Assembly (NCBI GenBank): GCA_025403435.1
Contig: CM046344.1
Coordinates: 18,457,652-18,521,651, forward strand
Origin: Artocarpus heterophyllus
Lineage: Eukaryota; Streptophyta; Magnoliopsida; Rosales; Moraceae
Reading direction: 5' to 3'
DNA: 64,000 bases
Shown here piece by piece: positions 49,529 through 62,336 of this stretch (position 1 is the first letter of the stretch; each line of letters opens with the position of its first letter). Made by a program: the position numbers and the translations under genes. The notes beneath the pieces were generated by a model. The model had not been told where the DNA came from, made no database searches, and saw only the letters and a list, made by a program, of their open reading frames with translations.

Positions 49529-50160
49529 AGCTACCATGTTGACCTCACCACCAGAGGAGATTCTCTGATCAGCAGTTCAAACTCCTGTAACTGTTTCATT
49601 AGTTTTGTCAAGGTCATATCTCATCTATTACTTAAATTAAATGTAGCTCTAAACAGAATAAATTCCTTAGACAGAGTCTTAAAGACCATAGTCATCTGAG
49701 TTTCAGCATCGATGTCGGCTCCATTGGTTTGAGCCTCAGCTAGGTAACCCTTGAGCAACATCATGTGCTCGTTTACAGATGTCCCCGATTTTTGTCTATA
49801 GTTTAAGAGTTTCTAAAGCACCCCTTGCCGCTTCGTTATGGCCTGGCCTCCGAACATATCCTTAAGATTATCCAAGATCTGCTTCGCAGTCTCATAATCC
49901 TGATGTTGAGCCTACAGCACGTTGTTCATGCTAGCCATAACATAGCAGTGGGCCTGATCATTAGCACCTTTCCAGCGATCGTACGCTTGGAATTGCTCAT
50001 TACTTAAGTCTCCCGTAGGCTTGGGAGGACAAGGGGTTGTCAGTACATATTTTAGTTTCTCAAAGGATAGGACGATGTCTAGGTTCCATTTTCAATCGTT
50101 ATAATTCTCACCGGTTAATTGGTTTTTATCAATTATCAATGATAAAGCATTTTTAGATAT

Positions 50161-51845
50161 TTTCAATCTACAATAAAGAATCATATACCAAACATAAGCA
50201 AACATATACAATAATTTAGTAAGATAACACAATCATGTAAAATCAAACAAATGTGTTTATGTGTCAAAACCTTGAAAATATCACAACCTTACAACGATAA
50301 TTCCTAACTCAGAATTCAACAAGCTCCTAGGGGAGTCATGCCAAATTCAATCAGGAACACGGATCCCCTCCTGATTAATATATGCCATCCAGGACCCGTA
50401 TGATCTAGCATATACTAATAATCGTTTCTTTGGCCATTAATTTTATTAACAGAGCTCCTAGGGGAGGTTAATAATAAAATTAACGTGAGTGTATAACCAT
50501 CATTTCAATATTTTATCCATGATTTATAATCACCACCTATGGGTGTGTAACCATAAATCATACTAAACACCTTATCCTTTCAGAGATCCAATCTGGTACA
50601 TGATAGAAATCCCTTCCTAGGGGTCGGGACCACCATGTTCTTCCTATGGACCAACGATGGAGGCCTAAGGTCCTCTCTTCGAAAACCTTCTCCCACTCAA
50701 TCTTTTGAAGTCAAGGTTTTATTTTAAAATTATGCATGACCAATTTTAATATGAGCAGCACTCCCTATCCTATATGACATGTTATCAATATAGATGGTAA
50801 ATCATATTATAATGCAGACAAGCAAAGCAATCAAGCAAAGCTACAAGCAAAATAATAATAACTTTAATATTATGGTTCCACCCTAGAGAATAGAAAAACT
50901 AAGATTACAAGAGAATAATCGAGACATTTGTCGATTCTTCATCCTTGAATCCTCAAGCTGTATCCTTCTTCATGCAATACCTATCTTCAAGTCTTCAATC
51001 CCGTTATGAATCAAAAACTTCATATTTCCGGTCATATCCAAATTTAATGTTTCTCAGAATCATCTTAAAAATAAAATTAAAACTACACCGAAAAAATTGC
51101 ACCTTTTCTGGACACTTGGCAGCTCTCGGTCGGCAGGCCGATTTGGGTGATCGGCCTGCTGGTCATGCTTCATCGGCCTGCCGATCAAGTACATCGGCCT
51201 ACTGATCCATGAAGGTTCGGCCTGCCGGTAGAGCACCCCAATTTCTGCCCCACTGTCGGCCTGCCGGACCACACGTCCGGCCTGCCGATTTGTGACCTTT
51301 GGCCTGCCGAACTGTGATGTCTGGCATGCCGACCGAGCAGAAAAACTTATTCCAGAAAATACAACTTTAATGCAATTCATCAATTTTATTTTCAATAATT
51401 CAAAAACATAAAATTAGAGACTCAGGAAATACCTGGGGGCACCATCATCATTCTTCTAGATCCGTCTTCTAGATTCGTCTTCTCTGAATAATTATTTAAT
51501 TACAAACATTCTTACAAATTTAAAATTAAATAACAATTCCTAGACGGAGATGATAGTCTGCCATCTAATTACATGAAAAACCTGGATACACATTCTAACC
51601 TCTAAGGAACCATAACCGGTATTAATTAATTAATAAATAATTAAACAATGATTTAATCAACCATAATTAATTAATAAACATTTACCACATAATCCATGAC
51701 AACATACATATTATATAGAAACCTAGAGTGCCATCTCTCTATAAAATTCAATTCAAGCATAGGAGAGATAAAGATCACAAAATTTATGCATAAAACATGA
51801 TCATAAACTTGTAAATTTATGTAAAAACCTGGCTCTGATACCAAT
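50161..51845 (-). other. Untranslated leader of element A with primer site
   Basis: About 1.7 kb between 5' LTR and gag, collinear with the C leader (54694-56379). The primer site 'ctctgataccaat' (complement of TGGTATCAGAG) ends at 51845, next to the LTR. It holds the GC-rich array at 51127-51336. The block around 'cctaggggagg' (50456-50467) and its neighbours are also strongly conserved between A and C. Confidence 0.75.
51127..51336. repeat. GC-rich periodic array in the leader of element A (core GGCCTGCCGA)
   Basis: Nine copies of a (T)CGGCCTGCCGA-like core start near 51130 (inverted copy), 51151, 51173, 51195, 51218, 51256, 51277, 51300 and 51322. Spacings are 21-23 bp, with one of 38. 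The sequences between cores are not conserved. The first copy is inverted relative to the rest and can form a 12-bp stem with the second over a 7-base loop. The array is GC-rich in otherwise AT-rich DNA. Confidence 0.88.
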
Positions 51846-52280
51846 TGTTAGAAACACGGTGCGCAGCAAAATTTTATAATTTTTTCATCAAAGTAATTTC
51901 CAAAACACAAGTTTGACATGCTATATGTATAAATTAGATAGATCTTACTAACCTTTGTGTGAAGAACCTCCGAAACCTATGTAGAGAAGTAATATTCCAG
52001 AAGAGCCTCAACCAACTGGTCTTCTTTGCTATTCTCTATCCACAACTGGAGTGAGTGTGGGCTCACATGTACAGCTCTTCCATCGGTGACTCTCCTTCCA
52101 ACCAAGAGAGAGAACCCAAAGCTAGTGTTCGTGATTTGTGAACAAAAGCTCTCAGGGAGTTTTTAGATGCTGACTAGAAGAATATCACTCTTAATCTCTC
52201 AATTGATCTGAGTAAATCAAGAGACTCACTCTCTTTACATAGCCATTGGACCTGGGGTCAGTTCTTATCAGATTAGGTCT
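51846..52280 (-). repeat. Remnant of the 5' LTR of element A (LTR positions about 1986 to 1543)
   Basis: Collinear with 42101-42535. It stops at 'ggtctcaa' near 52275, where the sequence switches to plus orientation. Confidence 0.8.
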
Positions 52281-52768
52281 CAATAACTGGTGGCTTATAT
52301 CAGAATTATCTTATTGGTTTAAAATTTGTAAGAATCAAATAATTCATGCCTGTTTATTGGTTGAATTAATTTTGTAATAAAATTAATTTAAGATAAACTT
52401 GTTGAATTATTGGGATCAGATAATTCTTGTCTATTTATAGGTTGATTTAATTTTGGATAAATTAGATCAAGATAAACTTGTAGAATTATTGTGAATTGAT
52501 TTATTTTCTTAGAGATTATCTTGATAAAGTTTGTTTTGATCAGATATCTTCTCTATTGGGTTATTTGAATCAAAACTGAGACTTTATCCTTTAGAATCTC
52601 GGGTGGAAAGTAAAAGATTTGCAAAGATTTTTTCTCGAGAGTTTGACCTGCCGAATGACGTGGTCGGCCTGCCGATAGGGCCTGTCCGGCCTGCTGATTA
52701 GCGGGAGATAAGATTACGTGTTTTTACGCGAATCTTTTTAGATATTGAACCAAACTTGATTACCAAAT
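52281..52768 (+). repeat. Inverted LTR segment at the A/C junction (LTR positions about 1078-1530)
   Basis: Matches 61428-61880 of the C 3' LTR in plus orientation. It is the very segment that should come next in A's minus-strand LTR, so it looks flipped in place. At 52768 the sequence jumps to LTR position about 84 ('caaatcttgtcctc'). Confidence 0.75.
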
Positions 52769-54693
52769 CTTGTCCTCTTTACGTTCATATTTGTTGAATG
52801 TATGTTAAGCAAACAGTAGTTTGAGACTGTCGGTCTAAACCTTAAGAATTGGGCATATGATGGTTGATTGTGCGAAAGACATGATTCTTAAGGTGACGGT
52901 CTAAAACATGTGATCCGCAATCGAGGGAATAAAGTTGGGCGCTTTATTCATGTAAAGATTGTTATGTTGTCTATATCCCTTTTGGAAGATGGTTTGTCAT
53001 GACCATCAGAGTTGGACTCCGTGAATAGAAACATTGGCACGTTGTCATAGGTGACGATGTGTTGGATCGAGACATAAAGTGAATTGATTTGCATTAATAA
53101 TTCTATCTTGGCAAATCGATTCACTTTAGACAGTCATTTATATTGTATCTTAATCCTGAGATGAATAATGGGCCCATTGTCTTGACTTGTGTCTTTTGAT
53201 GTACCAATGGGTGACTCCTACATCTCAATAGTGGTATGCATGCCGGTACGTTGGAGGCATGACTCTTGATGGCGTAGACTTGTTATTCATAGATATGGAA
53301 TCCATAGCTCCTCTTTAGGAGTAATGATATCCTCTTATATGCGTTGTCCTGTAAATAGAAAACTGGAGCGCTCAACCATTTGGATACATAGGTGTAACCG
53401 AATGGTATACCATCTTTGGATGGTAAGTTTTCTAATAGTGAGACAATGGAACATAAGACAAAAATAATCAGGAAGGTAAGACAGAACTTATCCTTAAGCT
53501 GATTATGGATTATCATATGGGGATACGATACACTATGATATGTCATGGAGACTTAACTATACGAGCTTCGTAATTCTATGAAGTTCGAGAGTGCAGCTCC
53601 AAGCTTTTGTTGGAGTAGCGCTGGAGTTGATAATTGTGAAATGTATATTTGGGATATTGGGTTTCATAATTATCATGAGCTTGAACTTTGTAGGTCCAGT
53701 TTTGGTCCCCTTTGCTAGCTCACAAAATCCTATAACGACATGGCGTGTTTTTCTAATAATTGGTGACTTATGTCGGATTTATCAGATTGGTTTAAAATTT
53801 GTAAGAATCAAATAATTCATGTCTGTTTATCGGTTGAATTAATTTTGTAATAAAATTAATTTAAGATAAACTTGTTGAATTATTGGGATCGGATAATTCT
53901 TGTCTGTTTATGGGTTGATTTAATTTTGGATAAATTAGATCAAGATAAACTTATAGAATTATTGTGAATAGATTTATTTTCTTAGAGATTATCTTGATAA
54001 AGTTTGTTTTGATCAGATAACTTCTCTATCGGGTTATTTGAATCAAAACTGAGACTTTATCCTTTAGAATCTCGGGTGGAAAATAAAAGATTCGCGGAGA
54101 TTTTTTCTCGGCAGTTTGGCCTGCCTAATGACGAGTTCCGCCTACGATGGAGCCTGTTCGGCCTGCCGATCAGTGAGAGATAAGATTACGCATTTTCACG
54201 CGGATCTTATCAGATATTGATCCAAACTTGATTCCGTTTCAAGTTTTTGAGACCTAATCTGATAAGGATTGACCCCTGGACCAATAGCTATAAAAAGGGA
54301 GTAAGTCTCATGATTTACTCAAATCAATAGAGATCAATTAAGAGATTGAGAGTGATACTCTTCTAGTAAGCATCTGAAACTCCCTGAGAGCATTTGTTCA
54401 CAAATCACGAACACTAGCTTTGGGTTCTCTCTATTGGTTGGAAGAAGAGTCACCGGTGGAAGAGCTGTACGTGTGAGCCCACACTCACTTCGGTTGTGGA
54501 TGGAGAATAGCAAAGAAGACCAGTTGGTTGAGGCTCTTCTAGAACGTTACTTCTCTACACAAGCTACGGAGGTTCTTCACATGAAGGTTAGTAAGATCTG
54601 TCTAATTTATACATATAGCATGTCATACTTGTGTTTTGGAAATTACTCCGATGAAAAATTTTTAAAATTCCGCTGCACACTGCGTTTCCAAGA
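52769..54693 (+). repeat. 5' LTR of element C, lacking its first 84 bp
   Basis: Collinear with 60434-62336. It ends TTTCCAAGA, a one-base variant of the family's CCAACA end, followed by 'attggtatcagggctg', the primer site. Confidence 0.88.
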
Positions 54694-55184
54694 ATTGGTA
54701 TCAGGGCTGTAGTTTTTACATAAATTTACAAGTTTGTGATCATGTTATATGCATAAATTTTGTAATCTTAATCTCTCCTATGCTTGAATTGAATTTTATA
54801 GAGTGATGGCACTCTAGGTTTCTATATAATATATATGTTGTCATGGATTATGTGGTAAAGGTTTATTAATTAATTATGGTTGATAAATCGTTGTTTAATT
54901 ATTTATTAATTAATTAATACCGGTTATGGTTTCTTAGAGGTTAGAATGTGTATGTAGGTTTTTCATGTAAGACGGCGGACTATCATCTCCGTCTAGGAAT
55001 TATTATTTATTTTAAATTTGTAAAATTTTGTAAGTAAATAATTATTTGGAGAAGACGGATCTAGAAGAATGATGATGGCGCCCCTAGGTATTTCCTGAGT
55101 CTCTAATTTATGTTTTTGAATTGTTGAAAATAAAATTGATGAATTGCATTAAAATTATATTTTCTAGAATAAGGGATTTCTGCT

Positions 55185-55415
55185 CGGTCGGCATGCCGGA
55201 CATCATAGTTCGGCAGGCCGATGGCCACAAATCGGCAGGCCAGATGTGTGGTTTGGTAGGCCGACAGTGGGGCAAAAATTGGCTGGCTCTGCCGGCAGGC
55301 TGAACTTTCAGTTCGGCAGGCTGAACTTTCATAGGTTGGCAAGCCGATCTTAGGGATCGGCAGGCCAATGACGCATGACCAGCAGGCCGATCACCCAGAT
55401 CGGCCTGCCGACCGA
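55185..55415. repeat. GC-rich periodic array in the leader of element C (core TCGGCAGGCC)
   Basis: About ten copies of the same core as in element A, mirrored because C lies on the other strand, near 55189, 55211, 55233, 55254, 55291, 55313, 55336, 55358, 55381 and 55400. Spacing is mostly 21-23 bp. The last copy is inverted and pairs with its neighbour across 'cacccag' to give a 12-bp GC-rich stem. Confidence 0.88.
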
Positions 55416-56379
55416 GAGCTGGAAAATTTCCAGAAAAGGTGCAATTTTTGCAGTGTAGTTTTAATTTTATTTTTGAGATGATTCTAAGAAACATTAAATT
55501 TGGATATGACCGAAATATAAAGTATTTGATTCATACGGGATTGAAGACTTAAAGATGGGTAATGCAAGAAGAAGGATACAGCTTGAGGATTCAAGGATGA
55601 AGAATCAATAAATATCTCGATTATTCTCTTATAATCTAAGTTTTCTATTCTCTAGGGTGGAACCATAATATTACGGTTATTATTATTTTGCTTGTAGGTT
55701 TGCTTTATTGCTTTGCTTGTTTGCATTATAATATAGTTTGCCATGTATAGTGATAACATGTCATATAGAATAGAGAGTGCCGCTTATATTAAAATTGTTC
55801 ATGCATAATTTTAAAATAAAACCTTGACTTCAAAAGATTGAGTGGGAGAAGGTTTTCAAAGAGAGGACCTAAGGCCTCCATCGTTGGTCCATAGGAAGAA
55901 CATGGTGGTTCCGACCCCTAGGAAGGGATTTCTATCATGTACCAGATTGGATCTCTAAAAGGATAAGGTATTTTAGTATGATTTATGGTTGCACACCCCT
56001 AGGTGGTGATTATAAATCATGGATAAAATATTGAAACGATGGTTATACACTCACGTTAATTTTATTATTAACCTCCCCTAGGAGCTCTGTTAATAAAATT
56101 AATGGCCAAAGAAACGATTATCAATATATGTTGGATCCTACGGGTCCTGGATGGCATATATTAATCAGGAGGGGATCCATGTTCCTGATTGAATTTGGCA
56201 TGACTCCCCTAGGAGCTTGTTGAATTATGAGTTGGGAATTATCGTTGTAAGGTTGTGATATTTTCAAGGTTTTGACACATAAACACATTTGTGTGATTTT
56301 ACATGATTGTGTTATCTTACTAAACTATTATTATTTGTTTGCTTATGTTTGGTATACGATTCTTTATTGTAGATTGAAA

Positions 56380-57237
56380 ATGTCTAAAAACGCTTTATCT
56401 TCGATACTTGACAAAAACCAATTAACCGGTGAGAATTATAACGATTGGAAACGGAACCTTGACATCGTCTTGTCCTTTGAGAAACTGAAATATGTACTGA
56501 CAACTCCTTATCCTCCCGAGCCTACGGGAGACTCAAGTAATGAGCAATTCCAAGCATACGATCGCTGGAAAGATGCTAATGATCAGGCCCGCTGCTATGT
56601 TATGGCTAGCATGAACAACGTGCTGTAGGCTCAACATCAGGATTATGAGACTGCGAAGCAGATCTTGGATAATCTTGAGGATATGTTCGGAGGCCAGGCC
56701 ATAACGAAGCGACAAGGGGCGCTTCAAAAACTCTTAAACTGTAGACAGAGACCGGGGACATCTGTAAAGGAGCACATGATGTTGGTCATGGGTTACCTCG
56801 CTGAGGCTCAAACCAATGGAGCCGACATCGATGCTGAAACTCAGATGACTATGGTCTTTGAGACTCTGTCTAAGGAATTTATTCCGTTTAGAGCTACTTT
56901 TAATTTAAGTAATAGACAGGATATGACCTTGACAGAACTAATGAAACAGTTATAGGAGTTCAAACTGTTGATCAGGGAGTCTCCTGCTGGTGGTGAGGCC
57001 AACATGGTAGCTGCTTCTGGTTCCAATCCTAACTCTGGGAATGGAAAGTAGCAACGGGCTAAGAACGGGAAGTCTTCTATTCCTGCTACTACCAAAAGCA
57101 AGAAAAAGAAGAAGAAGAAGAACCCAAAGAAGCTTAAGTGCTTCTACTGTGGTAAGGTCGGGCATATAAAGAAGCATTGCAAGGACTTCCTTTCCAAGGG
57201 AGGTAGGTGTGATCTTCTATATTTAGAAACTTGTTTG
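56380..57237 (+). pseudogene. gag of element C with intact zinc knuckle but three stops
   Basis: ATG at 56380. The N-terminal gag domain contains 'LTGENYNDWKRNLDIVL' and 'TTPYPPEPTGDSS'; then 'QILDNLEDMFGGQAITKRQG', 'MTMVFETLSKEFIPFRA', a Lys/Ser-rich linker, and the CCHC knuckle 'CFYCGKVGHIKKHC' at about 57139-57180, with all zinc ligands present. Stops TAG at 56626, 56953 and 57049 replace glutamine codons of the family. The knuckle binds element RNA in the particle. Confidence 0.88.
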
Positions 57238-60200
57238 GTTGAGGAATCCAGTGACATCTGGGTCATAGATTCCAGTGCAACTAATCATGTTTGTGTTTCT
57301 CTGTAGGGATTCAAAGAAACGAGAAGTCTGCTACGTGAAGACTTAACGCTTCGGATGGGCGATGGATCCTTGGTCTCAGCGGAAGCAGTAGGAGATGTCC
57401 ATCTTTATTTTGATAATTGTAGGAATTTAATTTTGCGAGATTGTTTTTATGTTCCTAAATTTAAAAGGAATTTAATTTCTGTATCTTCTTTATTTAAAGA
57501 CTCCTACGTGGTATCTTTTAATGAAAAAGTGGTGATTTGTAAAAACAAATCTTGTATCTGTTCTGGGTGGATGCAAAATAATCTATACTTTATCAAACCT
57601 AAGATGGACTTATTGCTTAATGCTGAGATACATGATAATGACTCAAAAAAAACTTAAAACTTCTCACTCTAATAAGACTTATCTTTGGCATTTACGCCTT
57701 AGTCACATTAACCTGAATAGGATTCAAAGGTTGGTAAGGGATGGACCTTTAAGTCACTTAAAGGTGGAATCTATACCTCAATGTGAATCTTGTTTGGAGG
57801 GTAAAATGACCAAAAGACCATACGGGTCTAAAGGCAATAGGGCCAAAGGGGTTCTAGAACTTATGCATAGTGATGTTTGCGGACCGATGAACATCCGGGC
57901 ATGAGGAGGGTATGAGTACTTCATCACTTTTATTGACGATTACTCAAGATATGGGTATGTGTACCTAATGCACCACAAAAGTGAAACTTTTGACAAGTTC
58001 AGAGAGTTTTAGGCTGAAGTGGAAAAGCAATTGGGTAGGCCCATAAAGGCACTTCGATCCGATCGAGGTGGGGAATACCTTTCTGATGAGTTCTTGGGAC
58101 ACTTGTTAGAGAATGGGATTTTATCCCATTTGACTGTGCCGGGCACTCCGTAGCAGAATGGCGTAGCAGAGAGAAGATATAGGACTTTGTTGGACATGAT
58201 TAGGTCCATGATGAGTTATTCGTCATTGCCTTTATCCTCTTGGGGATATGCACTACAAACCACATGTTATCTTTTGAACAATGTGCCTTCCAAATCGGTC
58301 CCTAAAACTCCTCACAAGTTATGGACAAGAAGGAAGACATCCTTGAACCATATTTGCATATGGGGATGTCCGGCTCATGTCCTGTTTAAGGATCCGAATA
58401 AGTTGGAAGTACGTTCGAAAGTTTGTGTGCTTGTAGGATATCCAAAAGGGACTAAAGGGGGTTATTTTTATAACCCAAAGGAAAATAAAGTCGTCGTTTC
58501 AAAAAATGCAACTTTTGTGAGGAGAGTTACATGGACGACTTTAAACCTCGAAGCAATGTGGTGCTTGAGGAGTTAAGGGGTGATCCGTTCACTCTGGAGG
58601 TTCTAAGCAAAATGATTCCGATCGGTGTAGAAAAACCAAACAAACTTGAACAACAACCTTAGGGGCTTCAGCGTAGTGGGAGGATTGGGCGTCAACCTAA
58701 AAGGTATATGTTCAATGGGGAGGTCTTCTTGGCCGAACCAGATGAACATGACAGGGATCCTTATACTTAAGCAGAAGCTATGGAGGATGTTGATTCAAGA
58801 CTATGGACAGAGGCCATGAACATAGAGATGAAGTCTATGGAGACTAATCGGGTCTGGGAGCTTGTGGATCTTCCCGAAGGGGTAAAACCCATAGGGTGTA
58901 AGTGGATCTATAAGAGGAAAAGGGGAGTGGATGGAAAGGTCAAAACCTTTAAGGCTAGACTGGTAGCTAAGGGTTATACGCAAAAGGAAGGAATCGATTA
59001 TGAGGAAACATTTTCACCTGTAGCCATGCTTAAGTCCATCCGAATTCTCTTGTCCATAGCTGCCGCTCTCGACTATGAGATTTGGCAGATGGATGTCAAG
59101 ACAGCTTTTCTGAATGGCTATCTTGATGAGTCCATTTATATGGAACAACCAGACGGGTTCAAGGTCACAGGTCAAGAGGGTAAGGTTTGTAAGCTGCTAA
59201 AGTCAATTTATGGACTTAAGCAGGCATCCCGTTCTTGGAACATAAGATTTGATCAAGTGATCAAGACTTATGGGTTCTCACAAAATGTGGATGAACCATG
59301 TGTTTACAAACACATTAAGGATGGGAAGGTGGTTTTTCTACTGCTCTATGTAGATGACATTATGCTAATTGGCAATGACGTTGGGGCGTTGTCATCGGTC
59401 AAATTATGGTTGACCAAGCAGTTTGACATGAAGGACTTAGGTGAGGCTAATTTTGTTCTAGGTATCCAGATCTTTTGGGATAGGAAGAATAAAATGATAG
59501 CTTTGTCAGAGGCCGGCTACATAGATAAAATTCTCAGGAGGTTTGCAATGCAGGATTCCAAGAAAGGTGGGCAACCATCTAGGTCTGGAATTACTCTTCC
59601 TAAGAAAGACTCTCCAAAGTCTTATGAAGAAAGAGAATACATGAAGAAGGTGCCTTATGCTTCGGCAGCGGGTAGTCTCATGTATGCCATGCTTTGCACA
59701 CGACCGGATATTAGCTATGTGGTCGGGATTGTAAGTCGATTTCAGGCAGATCTAGGAACAAACCATTGGGTTGCGGTAAAGCATATTTTCAAGTACCAGA
59801 GAAGGACTTGAGAGTATATCCTTGTGTATTCAGGTGAGGACTTAACTCCTCTAGGGTACACTGACTCAGATTTTTAATCCTGTCTGGATTCTAGAAAATC
59901 GACTTCGGGGTTTGTGTTTACTTTGGGCGGCAGTGCCATCAGTTAGAGAAGTGCGAAACAAGATTGCACTTCAGATTCAACGATGGAGGTCGAGTATGTG
60001 GCGGCTAGTGATGCTTCGAAAGAAGCAGTGTGGCTTCGCAAGTTCCTTGGGGATCTTGAGGTAGTTCCTGGTATGGATAAAGCGGTATCATTGTGCTATG
60101 ATAACAGTGCGGCGGTAGTTAATGCTAAGGAACCAAGATTTCACAAGAAGAGTGAGCATATTGATTGGAAGTATCATGTGATAAAGGACTTCATTGAGGG

Positions 60201-60336
60201 CGAGCATGTCACGGTGTGCAAGAACGCGTCAGAGGATAATTTAGCTGATCCATTTACGAAGACACTTACTGGGAGAGTCTTCGAGAGGCATGTGGAAGCT
60301 ATGGGGATGCGAAATTTACTATATTTACTCACTTAG
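57238..60336 (+). pseudogene. pol of element C: protease, integrase, reverse transcriptase, RNase H
   Basis: Protease region 'WVIDSSATNHV' near 57260 (active-site DSGA changed to DSSA); TAG 57304; pre-integrase domain 'YLWHLRLSHINLNRIQRLV' after a frameshift near 57650; TGA 57902; integrase core with TAG 58010 and TAG 58151; then another frame change near 58515. The longest frame (58780-59811, 343 codons) holds the reverse transcriptase with '[17 protein letters not shown]' and '[11 protein letters not shown]', apparently complete at its catalytic core. RNase H follows after TGA 59810, TAA 59875 and TAG 59944, with 'EYVAASDASKEAVWLRKFL' and 'NLADPFTKTLTGR', ending TAG at about 60334-60336. 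Confidence 0.9.
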
Positions 60337-60350
60337 TGCAAGTGGGAGAT

Positions 60351-62336
60351 TGTTAGACATGTATGCCCTAAGGAGTAAAATGTAATATGTTTTTGGAGAC
60401 ATTTTTATCAATAAAGAATTTATTCATTTATAAATACCAAATCTTGTCCTCTTTATGTTCATATTTGTTGAATGTATGATAAGCAAACAGTAGTTTGAGA
60501 CTGTCGGTCTAAACCTTAAGAATTGGGCATATGATGGGTTGATTGTGTGGAAGACACGATTCTTAAGGTGACGGTCTAAAACATATGATCCGCAATCGAG
60601 GGAATAAAGTTGGGCGCTTTATTCATGTAAAGATTGTTATGTTGTCTATATCCCTTTTGGGAGATGGTTTGTCTTGACCATCGGAGTTGGACTCCGTGAA
60701 TAGAAATATTGGCACGTTGTCATAGGTGACGATGTGTTGGATTGGGACATAAAGTGAATTGATTTGGATTAATAATTCTATCTTGGCAAATCGATTCACT
60801 TTAGATAGTCATTTGTATTGTATCTTAATCCTGAGATGAATAGTGGGCCCGTTGTCTCGACTTGTGTCTTTTGATATACCAATGGGTGACTCCCACATCT
60901 CAATAGTGGTATGCATGCCGGTACGTTGGAGGCATGACTCTTGATGGCGTAGACTTGTTATTCATAGATATGGAATCCATAGCTCCTCTTTAGGAGTAAT
61001 GATATCCTCTTATATGCGTTGTCCTGTAATTAGAAAACTGGAGCGCTCAACCATTTGGATACATAGGTGTAACCGAATGGTATACCATCTTTGGATGGTA
61101 AGTTTTCTAATGGTGAGACAATGGAACGTAAGATAAAAATAATCAAGAAGGTAAGACAGAACTTGTCCTTAAGCTGATTATGGATTATCATATGGGGATA
61201 CGATACACTATGATATGTCATGGAGACTTAGTTGTACGAGCTTCGTAATTCTATAAAGTTCGAGAGTGCAGCTCCAAGCTTTTGGTGGAGTAGCGCTAGA
61301 GTTGATAATTGTGAAATGTAAATCTGGGATATTTGGTTTCATACTTATCATGAGCTTGAACTTTGTAGGTCCATTTTTGGTCCCCTTTGCTAGCTCACAA
61401 AATCCTGTAACGACACGGTGTGTTTTTTAATAATTGGTGACTTATGTCAGATTTATCAAATTGGTTTAAAATTTGTAAGAATCAAATAATTCATGTCTGT
61501 TTATCAATTGAATTAATTTTGTAATAAAATTAATTTAAGATAAACTTGTTGAATTATTGGGATCGGATAATTCTTGTCTGTTTATCGGTTGATTTAATTT
61601 TGGATAAATTAGATCAAGATAAACTTATAGAATTATTGTGAATAGATTTATTTTCTTAGAGATTATCATGATAAAGTTTGTTTTGATCAGATAACTTCTC
61701 TATTGGGTTTTTTGAATCAAAACTGAGACTTTATCCTTTAGAATCTCGGGTGGAAAATAAAAGATTCGTGGAGATTTTTTCTCGGGAGTTTGGCCTGTAG
61801 ATGGAGCCTGTGCGGCCTGCCGATCAGCGAGAGATAAGATTACACATTTTCAAGCGGATCTTATCAGATATTGATCCAAACTTGATTCTGCTTTGAGTTT
61901 TTGAGACCTAATATGATAAGGACTGACCCCTGGACCAATAGCTATAAAATGGGAGTAAGTCTCATGATTTACTCAAATCAATTAAGAGATTAAGAGTGAT
62001 ACTCTTCTAGTGAGCATCTGAAACTCCCTGAGAGCTTTTGTTCACAAATCACGAACACTAGCTTTGGGTTCTCTCTATTAGTTGGAAGAAGAGTCACCGG
62101 TGGAAGAGCTGTACGTGTGAGCCCACACTCACTTCGGTTGTGGATAGAGAATAGCAAAGATGACCAATTGGTTGAGGCTCTTCTAGAACGTTACTTCTCT
62201 ACACAGGCTGCGGAGGTTCTTCACATAAAGGTAGTAAGATCTGTCTAATTTATACATATAGCATGTCAAACTTGTGTTTTAGAAATTACTCTGATGAAAA
62301 ATTTTTAAAATTCCGCTACGCACCACGTTTCCAACA
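60351..62336 (+). repeat. 3' LTR of element C
   Basis: 1,986 bp, TGTTAGACATG to CCAACA, complete. It serves as the reference for mapping the broken LTR pieces between A and C. Confidence 0.92.

Larger units (their letters stand above)
47204..50160 (-). pseudogene. gag of element A, split by a solo LTR and with a lost start codon
   Basis: The C-terminal part, including a CCHC zinc knuckle (on minus near 47307-47266, all cysteines present) and a Lys-rich stretch, lies at 47204-47427. The remainder lies at 49529-50160 beyond the solo LTR. The start codon of the related element C (ATG at 56380) is ATA here, at 50160-50158. Gag forms the particle that packages element RNA; this copy cannot be translated normally. 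Confidence 0.8.
52769..62336 (+). mobile_element. Copia element C (plus strand), nearly complete, nested in the 5' LTR of A
   Basis: 5' LTR 52769-54693 (first 84 bp missing), primer site from 54696, leader with GC array, gag from 56380, pol to about 60336, polypurine tract 'gcaagtgggagat' just before 60351, and 3' LTR 60351-62336. The right target site CATTC (62337-62341) continues into A's LTR start on the minus strand. The left target copy was lost in the rearrangement. About a dozen nonsense codons make it inactive. Confidence 0.88.

Noticed and set aside
51060..51395. Open frames across the GC-rich array (also 55103-55494), and a CRISPR-like look of spaced repeats
   Set aside because: Frames are by-products of a 22-bp repeat without stops. 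The context is a plant retrotransposon leader, cores are only about 11 bp and degenerate, and there are no cas genes.
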